Positions 1 to 6,815 of a stretch of DNA of 10,203 nucleotides are shown here, in pieces (within the stretch, counting starts at the first letter, position 1; every line of letters starts with the position of its first letter). The translations under genes were made by a program, and so were the position numbers. Source of the stretch: JAKLFA01 sp964450385 (GTDB taxonomy: Bacteria; Omnitrophota; Gorgyraeia; Zapsychrales; JANLHA01). The DNA lies in assembly GCA_964450385.1 (NCBI GenBank), contig CAYVEC010000038.1, positions 1 to 10,203 on the forward strand. The letters are read 5' to 3'. The notes beneath the pieces are model-generated. The model did no database searches and was not told the DNA's origin. It saw only the letters and a program-made list of their open reading frames with translations.

Positions 1-956
1 ATCTCGTTACCGGCGTCGCGGGCTTCATCGCCTCGGTAACGGCCAAAAAACTCCTCGAGGCCGGACACACGGTCGTCGGGGTCGACAACATGAACACGTA
101 TTATGACGTTCGGCTCAAGGAATACCGCCTCGGTACCCTCAACACCTATCCGAACTTTCATTTTTTCCTTATGGACATTGAGGACCGGGTTGCGGTTGAA
201 CGCCTCTTCGAGCCCCATCACTTCGACGCAGTGATCAATCTTGCGGCGCGGGCGGGGGTGCGCTACAGCATCGAGAACCCCTATATCTACAGCACGACCA
301 ATATCACGGCCTCGCTCAACCTCCTTGAGGCCTGCCAGCGCCAAGGAATCAAAAAATACATCCTCGCCTCATCATCGTCCCTCTACGCGGGCCAGCGCAT
401 GCCCTTTAAAGAGACCCTGCCGGTCAACGAACCGATCTCGCCCTACGCCGCGTCTAAAAAGGCGGCCGAGGTCATGGCCTACACCTATCACTATCTCTAC
501 GGAATCGACGTCAGCGTGCTCCGGTATTTTACCGTCTACGGACCGGCGGGCCGACCCGATATGAGCCCGTTCGCCTTCACCCAAGCCGTTCTTGAGGGAA
601 AGGATCTCGAAATCTTTGGTGACGGCACCCAGGCCCGGGATTTCACCTACGTCGATGACATCGCCGAGGGCACGATCCTCGCGCTGAAGAACGTCGGTTT
701 TGAGATCATTAATCTCGGCGGCGGCCAACGCCCGGTCTCGATCAACGCCATGATCGGGCTCATCGAAAAATACACTAATTTCCGCGCCCGGGTCCAGCAC
801 AAACCATTTCACAAGGCGGACATGACCGCGACCTGGGCCGACATCACGAAGGCCAAAAAGCTTCTCGGATGGCAGCCGCAGGTCTCGTTCGAGGAAGGCA
901 TTCGCCGCACTGTCGAGTGGCACCAGGCGAACCGGACCTGGATCAGCGCCTGCTAA
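1..956 (+). CDS. NAD-dependent sugar epimerase, UDP-glucuronate 4-epimerase type (5' partial)
   Basis: Extended short-chain dehydrogenase/reductase that probably interconverts UDP-glucuronate and UDP-galacturonate (or a similar C4 epimer pair) in the cytoplasm to feed polysaccharide synthesis. The frame is open from base 3 with no start inside the window. Translation begins LVTGVAGFIAS, the Rossmann nucleotide-binding loop, so only a few N-terminal residues are missing; the ATG at 90 is internal. The usual third glycine of GxxGxxG is alanine here. Further family marks are YYDVRLKEYRL, the SSSS strand (about 372-383), the catalytic Tyr/Lys in SPYAASKK (about 439-462), the segment YFTVYGPAGRPDMSPF and GTQARDFTYVDDIAEG. 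The last two are typical of the UDP-glucuronate 4-epimerase branch. The visible length of 317 residues fits the family. The SSSS strand continues as LYAG, where VYG is usual. Substrate specificity is inferred; a UDP-glucose 4-epimerase or a dehydratase is possible. It is followed by a 134-bp spacer and an unrelated operon, so it probably ends a transcription unit. Confidence 0.9.
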   Translation, partial: LVTGVAGFIASVTAKKLLEAGHTVVGVDNMNTYYDVRLKEYRLGTLNTYPNFHFFLMDIEDRVAVERLFEPHHFDAVINLAARAGVRYSIENPYIYSTTNITASLNLLEACQRQGIKKYILASSSSLYAGQRMPFKETLPVNEPISPYAASKKAAEVMAYTYHYLYGIDVSVLRYFTVYGPAGRPDMSPFAFTQAVLEGKDLEIFGDGTQARDFTYVDDIAEGTILALKNVGFEIINLGGGQRPVSINAMIGLIEKYTNFRARVQHKPFHKADMTATWADITKAKKLLGWQPQVSFEEGIRRTVEWHQANRTWISAC

Positions 957-979
957 ACCTCGGTCCCCTCCCGGAACCA

Positions 980-1004
980 CGCGAAAACGCGACCCATTTT
1001 TTTT
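980..1004 (+). terminator. weak terminator-like hairpin with T tract
   Basis: A short GC hairpin (CGCG, loop AAAA, CGCG at 980-991) is followed after five bases by eight consecutive Ts (997-1004), just downstream of the epimerase stop. The stem is only 4 bp and the T tract is not immediately adjacent, so this is a weak candidate for rho-independent termination. Its position between the epimerase and a strong promoter is what makes it plausible. Confidence 0.28.
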
Positions 1005-1015
1005 CTCACCAATGG

Positions 1016-1044
1016 TTGAGCCACTCGGTCAAACGAAGTATAAT
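1016..1044 (+). promoter_or_regulatory. sigma-70-type promoter for the HEAT / HD-GYP-like operon
   Basis: TTGAGC at 1016-1021 and a perfect TATAAT at 1039-1044 are separated by exactly 17 bp, close to the housekeeping consensus. Transcription would begin near 1051, leaving about 40 bases of leader before the ATG at 1091. It is the best promoter match seen in the first 7.7 kb and suggests the two following genes are transcribed separately from the epimerase. Confidence 0.62.
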
Positions 1045-1090
1045 ACCCATAATACAATGCCACCAGCACGAGCGCGCCTCAGATTTCGCG

Positions 1091-3040
1091 ATGGACCATA
1101 GCGTTGAATCAGGATTGAAAGAAGTGCTTGGCGGATTGAGGGTGGCCCTCGAGAACGGGGCCATGTACTCAACCGAGCACAGCGTGTTTCTTAAGTCCCT
1201 CGAACAGCTTAAAAAAGCCCTCGACGTCTCACTCGCCGCGTTCCGATCGATCGAGATCCTTGTTAGCCCAACCTCCCTGATCATCGACGAGATCACTTTT
1301 GAGCACGATCCGGCCCATGAACAGCTCGCCCGTTTTCTCCACATCCGCAGCATTAAAAGCATCACCTTCGAGCGGGGGGTGGACGCCGATGAAATCAAAT
1401 GCGTGCTCGCGGTCCTCTCCCTTCCGGCGACACATCTGATGCACGAGGGAGGGGCCCTGCGGCTCCTTGAGGGCAAGCCCGTCCGGCACATCACGCTCAC
1501 CGGCCTCGATTATTCCGACATCTTAAATAGCACCAAGGAAGACGCCGACGTCTGGGGCTATCTCCTGCGCAAGGCCTTGGATACCAATAATCCTGAGGAG
1601 ATCCAGGCCCTGACCGACAATTTCGAACGCATGCTCCGCAGTGTCGAAATCGACCGCCTGTTTAAACCCGGAGATTTCCGGAAGGGGGTTGAGGATTTTC
1701 TCATCCGTCTCGAGGAGACCAACGAACCCGCTTTTATCCAATGCGGCCGGTCTCTTTGTGAAACCCTCATGCGTCAGACCGGCCGGCCCGGAGGTGTCCC
1801 GCTCTCCGAGTCCCTGACCGCGTCAATTCAGGCGCTCAACGCCCGCGACCTCGCTGATGTCATCGCGCGCTACGCGCTCGCGCCTGAGGCCTCCGTGCTT
1901 CCTGCCTTTGAATGGTACGCCGAGATCCTCCGGCCCGAATCCCACGAGGCCGTTGCCCTCTTTCTTGAGGAGACGATCGACACGCGGGCTGTCCCGCAGA
2001 TCAACCTCGTCTGGCTCAACGCCATGACCGAGGCCCTTTTCCCGTCGGAGAACCAGGTGGTCCGCGATGTCTATGCCCCGGTCTTCACCCGGTATAAAAA
2101 GATCTTCGCCGATGAGGACACATTCCACTTTAACGCCGACGCGATCCCTGAACATTACCGGGCCGCCCTGCTCGGGCTCTTTCTGGCCGAAAACTCGGCC
2201 GACGGTCTTCGCCTGATCATCGATCAGCTTCTGCCGGAATGGGAGGGGCTGCCGGATGAGGCCAAACCTGCGGCCTATCAGGCCCTATGGGAAAAACGAA
2301 TCCACAAACAGCATGGGGACCCGTCGCTCGAGTCTGTACTCGCGGCCGTTGACGCCTGCGTGACCCGGTACGTCGAAACCGCGGTCCTCGCTGGACAGGA
2401 AGGCAAAGAACTCGATGCCCTGGTCCAGCTCTTTCGCCAAGGCACGATGAACCCGGACCTCTATCTCGACAAGATCTTTAACGACCGGGATTTCCGGCCT
2501 GTGGTCATGAAGGCCCTCTTGACCTTTTATCCCGAGGCCCAGGCGCTCTTGACCCGGCGCCTCGCGGACCACTTATCCGACACCCCGTTCCTGCTAAAAT
2601 TAATCGAAAGTCTCAAAGGCCTCACGGATGCCCTAGCCGTCGAGATACTCAAAGACATCTTCGCTTCGCCGAATCCGTATATCAAGAGCGAGGTCGTCCA
2701 ACGCATGTCAAAGATCCGCGCGTACGATCCTGCTTTCCTTCTCGGGGTGCTCTCTGGCCGGGGTCATCCCGCGGCCGTGCGGGAAGGGGCCCTGCGGATC
2801 CTGATGCAAGAGGGGTCACTGCGAGCCAAGGCTGCCGAGGTCCTACTGTCGCCCTCGGGACCGTTCGCTGGCCACCACGAATCCCTGATCGAGAATATCC
2901 GCATGGCCGGACGCGTCGGGCTCGCCGAGGCCCGGCCGTTCATCGAGAGATACCGGACATCGTCCTTTTTATGGTGGAACCAGCGCCTGAGCCGCGAGGC
3001 CGCAACCGTTTTGGAGCAGAAACCCCATGGCGACCATTGA
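1091..3040 (+). CDS. HEAT-repeat-like protein with N-terminal module shared with its neighbour
   Basis: Protein of 649 residues with no enzyme motif and no signal peptide or membrane segment that I can see, so probably cytoplasmic. The frame is open back to 869, but the ATG at 1091 is preferred: it follows the 1016-1044 promoter, the upstream translation is low-complexity read-through of the spacer, and the recognisable N-terminal module starts here. No good Shine-Dalgarno is visible. Residues about 10-145 (NGAMYSTEH, then the FERGVDADEIKCVLAVL helix, ending VRHITLTGLD) align with the N-terminus of the next protein. The middle is helical with many acidic residues. Residues about 515-645 show paired amphipathic helices (SPNPYIKSEVVQRMSKI, GHPAAVREGALRILMQEG) typical of HEAT-like repeats, which usually serve as protein-binding scaffolds. 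The end overlaps the next gene by 14 bases, so the two are probably co-translated and may interact. Precise function unknown. Confidence 0.85.
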   Translation: MDHSVESGLKEVLGGLRVALENGAMYSTEHSVFLKSLEQLKKALDVSLAAFRSIEILVSPTSLIIDEITFEHDPAHEQLARFLHIRSIKSITFERGVDADEIKCVLAVLSLPATHLMHEGGALRLLEGKPVRHITLTGLDYSDILNSTKEDADVWGYLLRKALDTNNPEEIQALTDNFERMLRSVEIDRLFKPGDFRKGVEDFLIRLEETNEPAFIQCGRSLCETLMRQTGRPGGVPLSESLTASIQALNARDLADVIARYALAPEASVLPAFEWYAEILRPESHEAVALFLEETIDTRAVPQINLVWLNAMTEALFPSENQVVRDVYAPVFTRYKKIFADEDTFHFNADAIPEHYRAALLGLFLAENSADGLRLIIDQLLPEWEGLPDEAKPAAYQALWEKRIHKQHGDPSLESVLAAVDACVTRYVETAVLAGQEGKELDALVQLFRQGTMNPDLYLDKIFNDRDFRPVVMKALLTFYPEAQALLTRRLADHLSDTPFLLKLIESLKGLTDALAVEILKDIFASPNPYIKSEVVQRMSKIRAYDPAFLLGVLSGRGHPAAVREGALRILMQEGSLRAKAAEVLLSPSGPFAGHHESLIENIRMAGRVGLAEARPFIERYRTSSFLWWNQRLSREAATVLEQKPHGDH

Positions 3041-4076
3041 CGATTTCTTAAGAGGTTTTGCGTCGTGCGTGGCCGGGGGCCAGATGTACCCGGTCACCCA
3101 TCCGCAATTCATCAAGGTCATGGAGACGGCCTACGGGCATCTGCGATCGATCCTCGATGAGAAGGGCGAACTCACGATCGGCTTTGTGGATAATGAGATC
3201 ATCTATGAGAATCAGGTCCTCTTTAAGATCAGCGGCATGCTCAAGAACCTCATCGACCACGCGCGCAAAAAGACGATCGAAAAATTTTATTTTGAACCGG
3301 CAGTCACCCAGGACGATTTTACCCGGCTGATCTCGTTCCTCCTGACCCCTGAGGCGGTCGAGGAACACCCCGATGAACAGCTCGAGCTCGCCGGGATTCG
3401 GCATATCCGGGTCAGCCGGCTCACGACCCCAGATGATGATGAGAAAAAAAAAGAGGCGGACGGTCTGTCCCCGTTCGAACGGATTTTAAAAGACCTCGCC
3501 GGGCTCTATCCGCAATTTCACGACCCGGCGGGAGATATCGCCTCGGTCCACCAGCATCTTCGGCTGACCCTGCTCGGGATCCGGGATGAGCTCGCCTGCC
3601 GCTGCCCGGAGGCCATGGGTATGGCGGTGACCCACGACTATCCGCACGCCCTGATCGAGTCGCTGGATACCGCGATGCTCGCTGTCACGGCCGCCTCAAA
3701 ATTCGGCTTTACACCTGACGAGGTCATCGAGACCGGCATGGCAGCACTCCTCTGCCGGATCGCATCCTTGAGCGGGGGAGGAGGCAATTCCTCTGATCAG
3801 GCGGAAGGAAGGGCGGCTGACAGCCTGATCCTGCTCCGGCACGCCTCGATCGTTGGGCGGCTCGCGGTCGTTGCGGCCTGGGAACACGATCAGGAAAATC
3901 TTGGCACGGCACACCCGGTCGCGGTGATCATTCGGTTGAGCCGGATCTACGGGGACCTCATGAGGACACAGGGGGAGGCGGACTGGGACGACCCCGCGAA
4001 CGGGCTGGCCCTACGGCAACAGGCCCCCGGTGTCGCGCCGGCCTTGGTTGAACGGTTTGTGAAGATGGTAAAATAA
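3027..4076 (+). CDS. degenerate HD-GYP-like domain protein
   Basis: Protein of 349 residues, presumed cytoplasmic. The ATG at 3027 lies inside the end of the previous gene and has GGAG at 3013-3016, ten bases upstream. Residues about 1-130 form the N-terminal module often found before HD-type domains: GGQMYPVTHPQF, then LTIGFVDNEIIYENQVL, then FEPAVTQDDFTRLISFL. A charged linker (DDDEKKKEAD, about 136-145) follows. Residues about 200-315 resemble the fold of HD-GYP cyclic-di-GMP phosphodiesterases: HDYPHALIESLDTAMLAVTAASKFGF, then DEVIETGMAALL, then VVAAWEHDQENLGTAHP and RLSRIYGDLM. At the position of the metal-binding HD pair the sequence reads CR (residues 243-244), and the GYP loop is absent. 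The domain is therefore probably non-catalytic, and a binding or regulatory role is likely. A distant HDOD-like protein is an alternative. The stop codon is immediately followed by repeat sequence. Confidence 0.85.
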   Translation: MATIDDFLRGFASCVAGGQMYPVTHPQFIKVMETAYGHLRSILDEKGELTIGFVDNEIIYENQVLFKISGMLKNLIDHARKKTIEKFYFEPAVTQDDFTRLISFLLTPEAVEEHPDEQLELAGIRHIRVSRLTTPDDDEKKKEADGLSPFERILKDLAGLYPQFHDPAGDIASVHQHLRLTLLGIRDELACRCPEAMGMAVTHDYPHALIESLDTAMLAVTAASKFGFTPDEVIETGMAALLCRIASLSGGGGNSSDQAEGRAADSLILLRHASIVGRLAVVAAWEHDQENLGTAHPVAVIIRLSRIYGDLMRTQGEADWDDPANGLALRQQAPGVAPALVERFVKMVK

Positions 4077-4105
4077 ATGGTGAAAAAATAAATGGTGACA
4101 GGCAC
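4070..4105 (+). repeat. short direct repeats leading into the first GGTGACAGGCAC copy
   Basis: A 14-base unit, AAAATAAATGGTGA, occurs at 4070-4083 and again at 4085-4098. The second copy runs into the 12-base core GGTGACAGGCAC (4094-4105). The TAA stop of the preceding gene (4074-4076) lies inside the first unit. The 18-base string ATAAATGGTGACAGGCAC at 4088-4105 recurs at 4142-4159 with one change (T to C), so the two lie 54 bases apart as direct repeats. The sequence after this core (TTTGGGCGCGGTGCGC) does not form the long palindrome seen in the next copy. Confidence 0.8.
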
Positions 4106-4147
4106 TTTGGGCGCGGTGCGCTGTAAAATGATAAACGGGAGATAAAC

Positions 4148-4192
4148 GGTGACAGGCACTCTGGGCGCACCGCGCCCAGAGTGCCTGTCACC
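4148..4192. repeat. palindromic repeat, 21-bp perfect arms and 3-base loop
   Basis: GGTGACAGGCAC at 4148-4159 starts an arm continuing CTCTGGGCGC-like to 4168. After the loop ACC, the exact reverse complement fills 4172-4192 and ends GTGCCTGTCACC. All 21 positions pair. In RNA this would be a very stable hairpin ending 13 bases before the ATG of the acyltransferase gene. No T tract follows, so it is not a classical terminator. The outer 12 bases match the other repeats in the window while the centre differs. This resembles REP/BIME-type intergenic palindromes; no REP-associated transposase is present in the window. Confidence 0.93.
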
Positions 4193-4205
4193 AATTATAA
4201 TTTCT

Positions 4206-5630
4206 ATGCTATTTAACTCACTCTCATTTCTTCTCTTTTTTTCCGTTGTTTACGGGCTCTACCGGCTATTGCCACACCGTTGGCAGAACTGGATGCTCCT
4301 TGCCGCGAGCTACGTCTTTTACGGGTCGTGGGACTACCGTTTCCTGGCCCTGATCTTCTTAAGCACGATAATCGATTACCTCTGTGGCCTCGGAATAGCC
4401 GGTACTGAAAACCCACGGCGAAAAAAGATCCTGCTCGTCCTGAGTGTTGTTTCGAATCTCAGCATCCTTGGATTCTTCAAATATGCAGGCTTCTTTGTTG
4501 AGACCTTTAACGCCCTGGCGAGCCGCCTGGGACTCGGGCTATCTGCCCCCGCTCTCAACATCATCCTGCCGGTCGGAATCTCGTTCTACACCTTTCAGAC
4601 CATGAGCTACACGATCGACGTGTACCAGAACAAACTCGCCCCAGAACGGAATTTTATCACTTTTGCTTTGTTCGTTTCTTTTTTCCCTCAACTTGTAGCC
4701 GGACCCATCGAACGCGCCCGCTCGCTCCTGCCGCAGATCCGATGCCCGCGCACAGTCACCGACGGCCATCTCCATGCGGGTCTATTCTTTATCCTCTGGG
4801 GATACTATCTAAAAATCTTTGTCGCGGATAACCTGGCCCTCATCGCGAACCAGGCCTTTGTCAAGACCGGACCGCTCCCTGGACTCGAAGTCCTAATCGC
4901 CTCCTATGCCTTCACGTTCCAGATCTTCGGCGACTTTGCTGGCTATTCCTTTATCGCTCTCGGCACGGCTCGGATGATGGGGATCGATCTCATGATCAAT
5001 TTCCGTTTCCCCTTTTTCGTCACGAACCCCGCTGACCTGTGGCGCCACTGGCACATCAGTCTCTCGACGTGGCTGAAGGACTATGTCTACATCCCCTTAG
5101 GAGGGAACAAAAGGGGGGGGCTTCAAACCGGCCGGAATCTGATGATCACTATGGTCTTGGGCGGGCTCTGGCACGGCGCGGCCTGGACCTTTGTACTCTG
5201 GGGCGTCTATCACGGGGTCCTGCTTACCGCTCATCGAGCTATGAAGGCCCTTGCCCGAGGTGTCCCACCCCCCCGAGGGATCGCGAGGGGCCTCATGAAC
5301 GGTGCCGCGATCGTGCTCATGTTCCACCTCACGTGCCTCGGCTTTTTGCTATTCCGAGCGGACTCGCTGGCCCATTTCTGGACGCTGCTCTGTTCATTAA
5401 AGAATATCGGATCAGCGTTATATCCTAGCGCCCGATATCTCCTTCTACTCATCCTGTTCCACATCATTGGGATGATTGCCATTCAGGCGGTCCAGTGCAA
5501 GACCGGAGACATGCTCATCACCCGTCATCTGCCGCGCCCGTTGTCGTGGATCATCATATTTGTACTCATGTATTCGATCATCATGTTTGGCGAATTTGGA
5601 GGGACGGAGTTTATTTATTTTCAATTCTAG
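4206..5630 (+). CDS. MBOAT-family O-acyltransferase, AlgI-like
   Basis: Polytopic inner-membrane acyltransferase of 474 residues that passes an acyl (usually acetyl) group across the membrane to a surface polysaccharide. The start MLFNSLSFLLFF is the standard opening of AlgI-type proteins. The upstream GTG at 4149 lies inside the palindrome and would add repeat-encoded residues, so it is rejected. Visible family marks are SYVFYGSWDYRF (about 35-46), the LPVGISFYTFQTMSYTIDVY segment (121-140), FFPQLVAGPIERA (159-171), DFAGYSFIALGTARM (243-257), WRHWHISLSTWLKDYVYIPL (279-298) with the conserved His, and GGLWHGAAWTF (319-329) with the presumed catalytic His 323. The protein ends in FIYFQF, again typical of AlgI relatives. 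Many hydrophobic segments span the membrane. The length matches the family. Two SGNH-like genes follow, the usual partners for this type of acylation. No Shine-Dalgarno is visible between the hairpin and the ATG. The substrate polymer is unknown. Confidence 0.95.
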   Translation: MLFNSLSFLLFFSVVYGLYRLLPHRWQNWMLLAASYVFYGSWDYRFLALIFLSTIIDYLCGLGIAGTENPRRKKILLVLSVVSNLSILGFFKYAGFFVETFNALASRLGLGLSAPALNIILPVGISFYTFQTMSYTIDVYQNKLAPERNFITFALFVSFFPQLVAGPIERARSLLPQIRCPRTVTDGHLHAGLFFILWGYYLKIFVADNLALIANQAFVKTGPLPGLEVLIASYAFTFQIFGDFAGYSFIALGTARMMGIDLMINFRFPFFVTNPADLWRHWHISLSTWLKDYVYIPLGGNKRGGLQTGRNLMITMVLGGLWHGAAWTFVLWGVYHGVLLTAHRAMKALARGVPPPRGIARGLMNGAAIVLMFHLTCLGFLLFRADSLAHFWTLLCSLKNIGSALYPSARYLLLLILFHIIGMIAIQAVQCKTGDMLITRHLPRPLSWIIIFVLMYSIIMFGEFGGTEFIYFQF

Positions 5631-5631
5631 C

Positions 5632-5727
5632 GGTGACAAGCACCATAGATAAACAAAGAGTTCATCTATCTTTAATTTTAAAAAACGAATTGCTGGAATT
5701 GCAGTGCCAATTGCGGTGCCTGTCACC
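5632..5727. repeat. degenerate inverted-repeat element between MBOAT and SGNH genes
   Basis: GGTGACAAGCACC (5632-5644) begins one base after the MBOAT stop. Its inverted partner GGTGCCTGTCACC ends at 5727, with one mismatch over 13 bases. Between them lie about 70 AT-rich bases unlike the GC-rich genes on either side, containing a small inverted repeat ATAGAT...ATCTAT. This is the same repeat family as at 4148 and 7708, but here the arms are far apart and the interior is not a palindrome. It holds no gene. The next gene's ribosome binding site (GGAGG, 5734-5738) begins just outside it. Confidence 0.75.
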
Positions 5728-5747
5728 AAGATCGGAGGCGCCGCACC

Positions 5748-6815
5748 ATGACCTGGCCTGACCTCGAAACCCTTCGGACCTCGGGTATAATCATGGGAGC
5801 GGGTAAACTCGCACTCATAATCGTTCTCTGGATCGCGACAGGCCGTTCCCGGAGTCTGCTCGTTGCCCTCATGCGAATAGTTCTCATCATCCTCGTGCTC
5901 CGGATCATCCTCTTTGAGAATGGTTATGCCTGGCGCCTCTACGATCAAACCCTATCGACGAATGACGTGGGGTTCCGGCAAAAGATCGAGATCAAAAACC
6001 GGGCGGACCGCTTCCGCCGGTATCCTTTCCGACCGACCTATCTGGCCTTTGGGTCGAGCCAGATCTGGCCGCTCTACGAGCGCCACAGTGTGACGCATCC
6101 GGACTTTGCCCTGGTCTTTATCGCCGGAGGCGGACCCGTGCGTTACCGTCCCGAGACCGTGCTCCTGTATCTGTCGGGGCTAGACATGGCAACCCAGCCG
6201 ATGATGGACGGCCTCAAGATCTCGCCTGGGCTCGGGTGGGAACTCCTGACCCTCTGGCCTGACCTGCAGACAATAGCAAAAGCATGTAAGCAAGAACTCG
6301 GATTCAAAGAACTGATCGCGAGCCATCTCGTGCCGGAATATAAATATGCGTTTATCTTTAAGGCGTTTATGAAAAAGGCCATCGGGAGATCCCGGCTGAA
6401 ACAGCCCACGCTCACTGAGATCGAGTCGAATGAACCCCTGGATCTCAAGATCGCAGCCCTGGCAGGGAGCCTCTGGGAAAAGGCGATCCCCGTAAATCTG
6501 GATTTCCTGAGGCGGTTTCTGACGTTTTGCCGCCGTCACGGGATCCGGGTCGTGATCGTAGAGGGACAGTACCATCCCGGGGCCTATACACCAAAAAATC
6601 AGCGCCTCAATGCCCTAACCCGCCGGCACCTCGAGGCGATCGCCAGGGAATTCGACCATGTCCGTTTTATCCCGAAGGAAGAGACCGTGGTGTTTACGGC
6701 TGAAGATTATAAGGATGCCACCCATGTGCAGGCAGGGCCTCGAACCAATGAGTTTGTCGAACGGGTGCTCGAGCAACTCGACGCCTCCACCATAAAAGGA
6801 GAGGGGCCGTCATGA
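5748..6815 (+). CDS. SGNH-hydrolase-like membrane-anchored protein, O-acylation partner (copy 1)
   Basis: Protein of 355 residues, probably anchored in the inner membrane with its main domain outside the cytoplasm, where it would work with the MBOAT protein to attach or handle acyl groups. The start is well supported: GGAGG at 5734-5738 lies nine bases before the ATG. Residues about 17-57 contain two hydrophobic stretches ending in LRIILFENGYAWR. The SGNH signature is partial but clear: LAFGSSQIW (99-107) supplies the nucleophile-type serine block, VVIVEGQYHPGA (268-279) a middle block, and DATHV (323-327) the C-terminal Asp-x-x-His pair. The closest well-known analogues are the AlgJ/AlgX/DltD-like partners of MBOAT enzymes, but overall similarity is distant and the assignment rests on motifs plus context. 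It overlaps the next gene by ATGA (4 bases), and that gene is its paralog. Confidence 0.85.
   Translation: MTWPDLETLRTSGIIMGAGKLALIIVLWIATGRSRSLLVALMRIVLIILVLRIILFENGYAWRLYDQTLSTNDVGFRQKIEIKNRADRFRRYPFRPTYLAFGSSQIWPLYERHSVTHPDFALVFIAGGGPVRYRPETVLLYLSGLDMATQPMMDGLKISPGLGWELLTLWPDLQTIAKACKQELGFKELIASHLVPEYKYAFIFKAFMKKAIGRSRLKQPTLTEIESNEPLDLKIAALAGSLWEKAIPVNLDFLRRFLTFCRRHGIRVVIVEGQYHPGAYTPKNQRLNALTRRHLEAIAREFDHVRFIPKEETVVFTAEDYKDATHVQAGPRTNEFVERVLEQLDASTIKGEGPS

Noticed and set aside
372..980. 202-residue ORF on the minus strand
   Set aside because: It is fully antisense to the epimerase, whose motifs are unmistakable. Its sequence shows no family pattern, and GC-rich DNA often leaves such shadow frames open.
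869..1090. N-terminal extension of the HEAT-like gene to 869
   Set aside because: It would overlap the end of the epimerase and cross the terminator-like and promoter sequences. The recognisable protein begins at the ATG at 1091.
4173..4201. Promoter using TATAAT at 4196-4201
   Set aside because: The -35 position falls in the palindrome arm (CGCCCA) with no match to consensus, and the hexamer would be only five bases from the ATG.
4149..4205. GTG start for the MBOAT gene inside the palindrome
   Set aside because: The added residues are encoded by the repeat, and MLFNSL at 4206 is the usual family N-terminus.
5113..5120. Frameshift at a run of eight Gs in the MBOAT gene
   Set aside because: The family motifs on both sides (YIPLGGNKRGG and GGLWHGAAW) are in the same frame with normal spacing, so the frame is intact.
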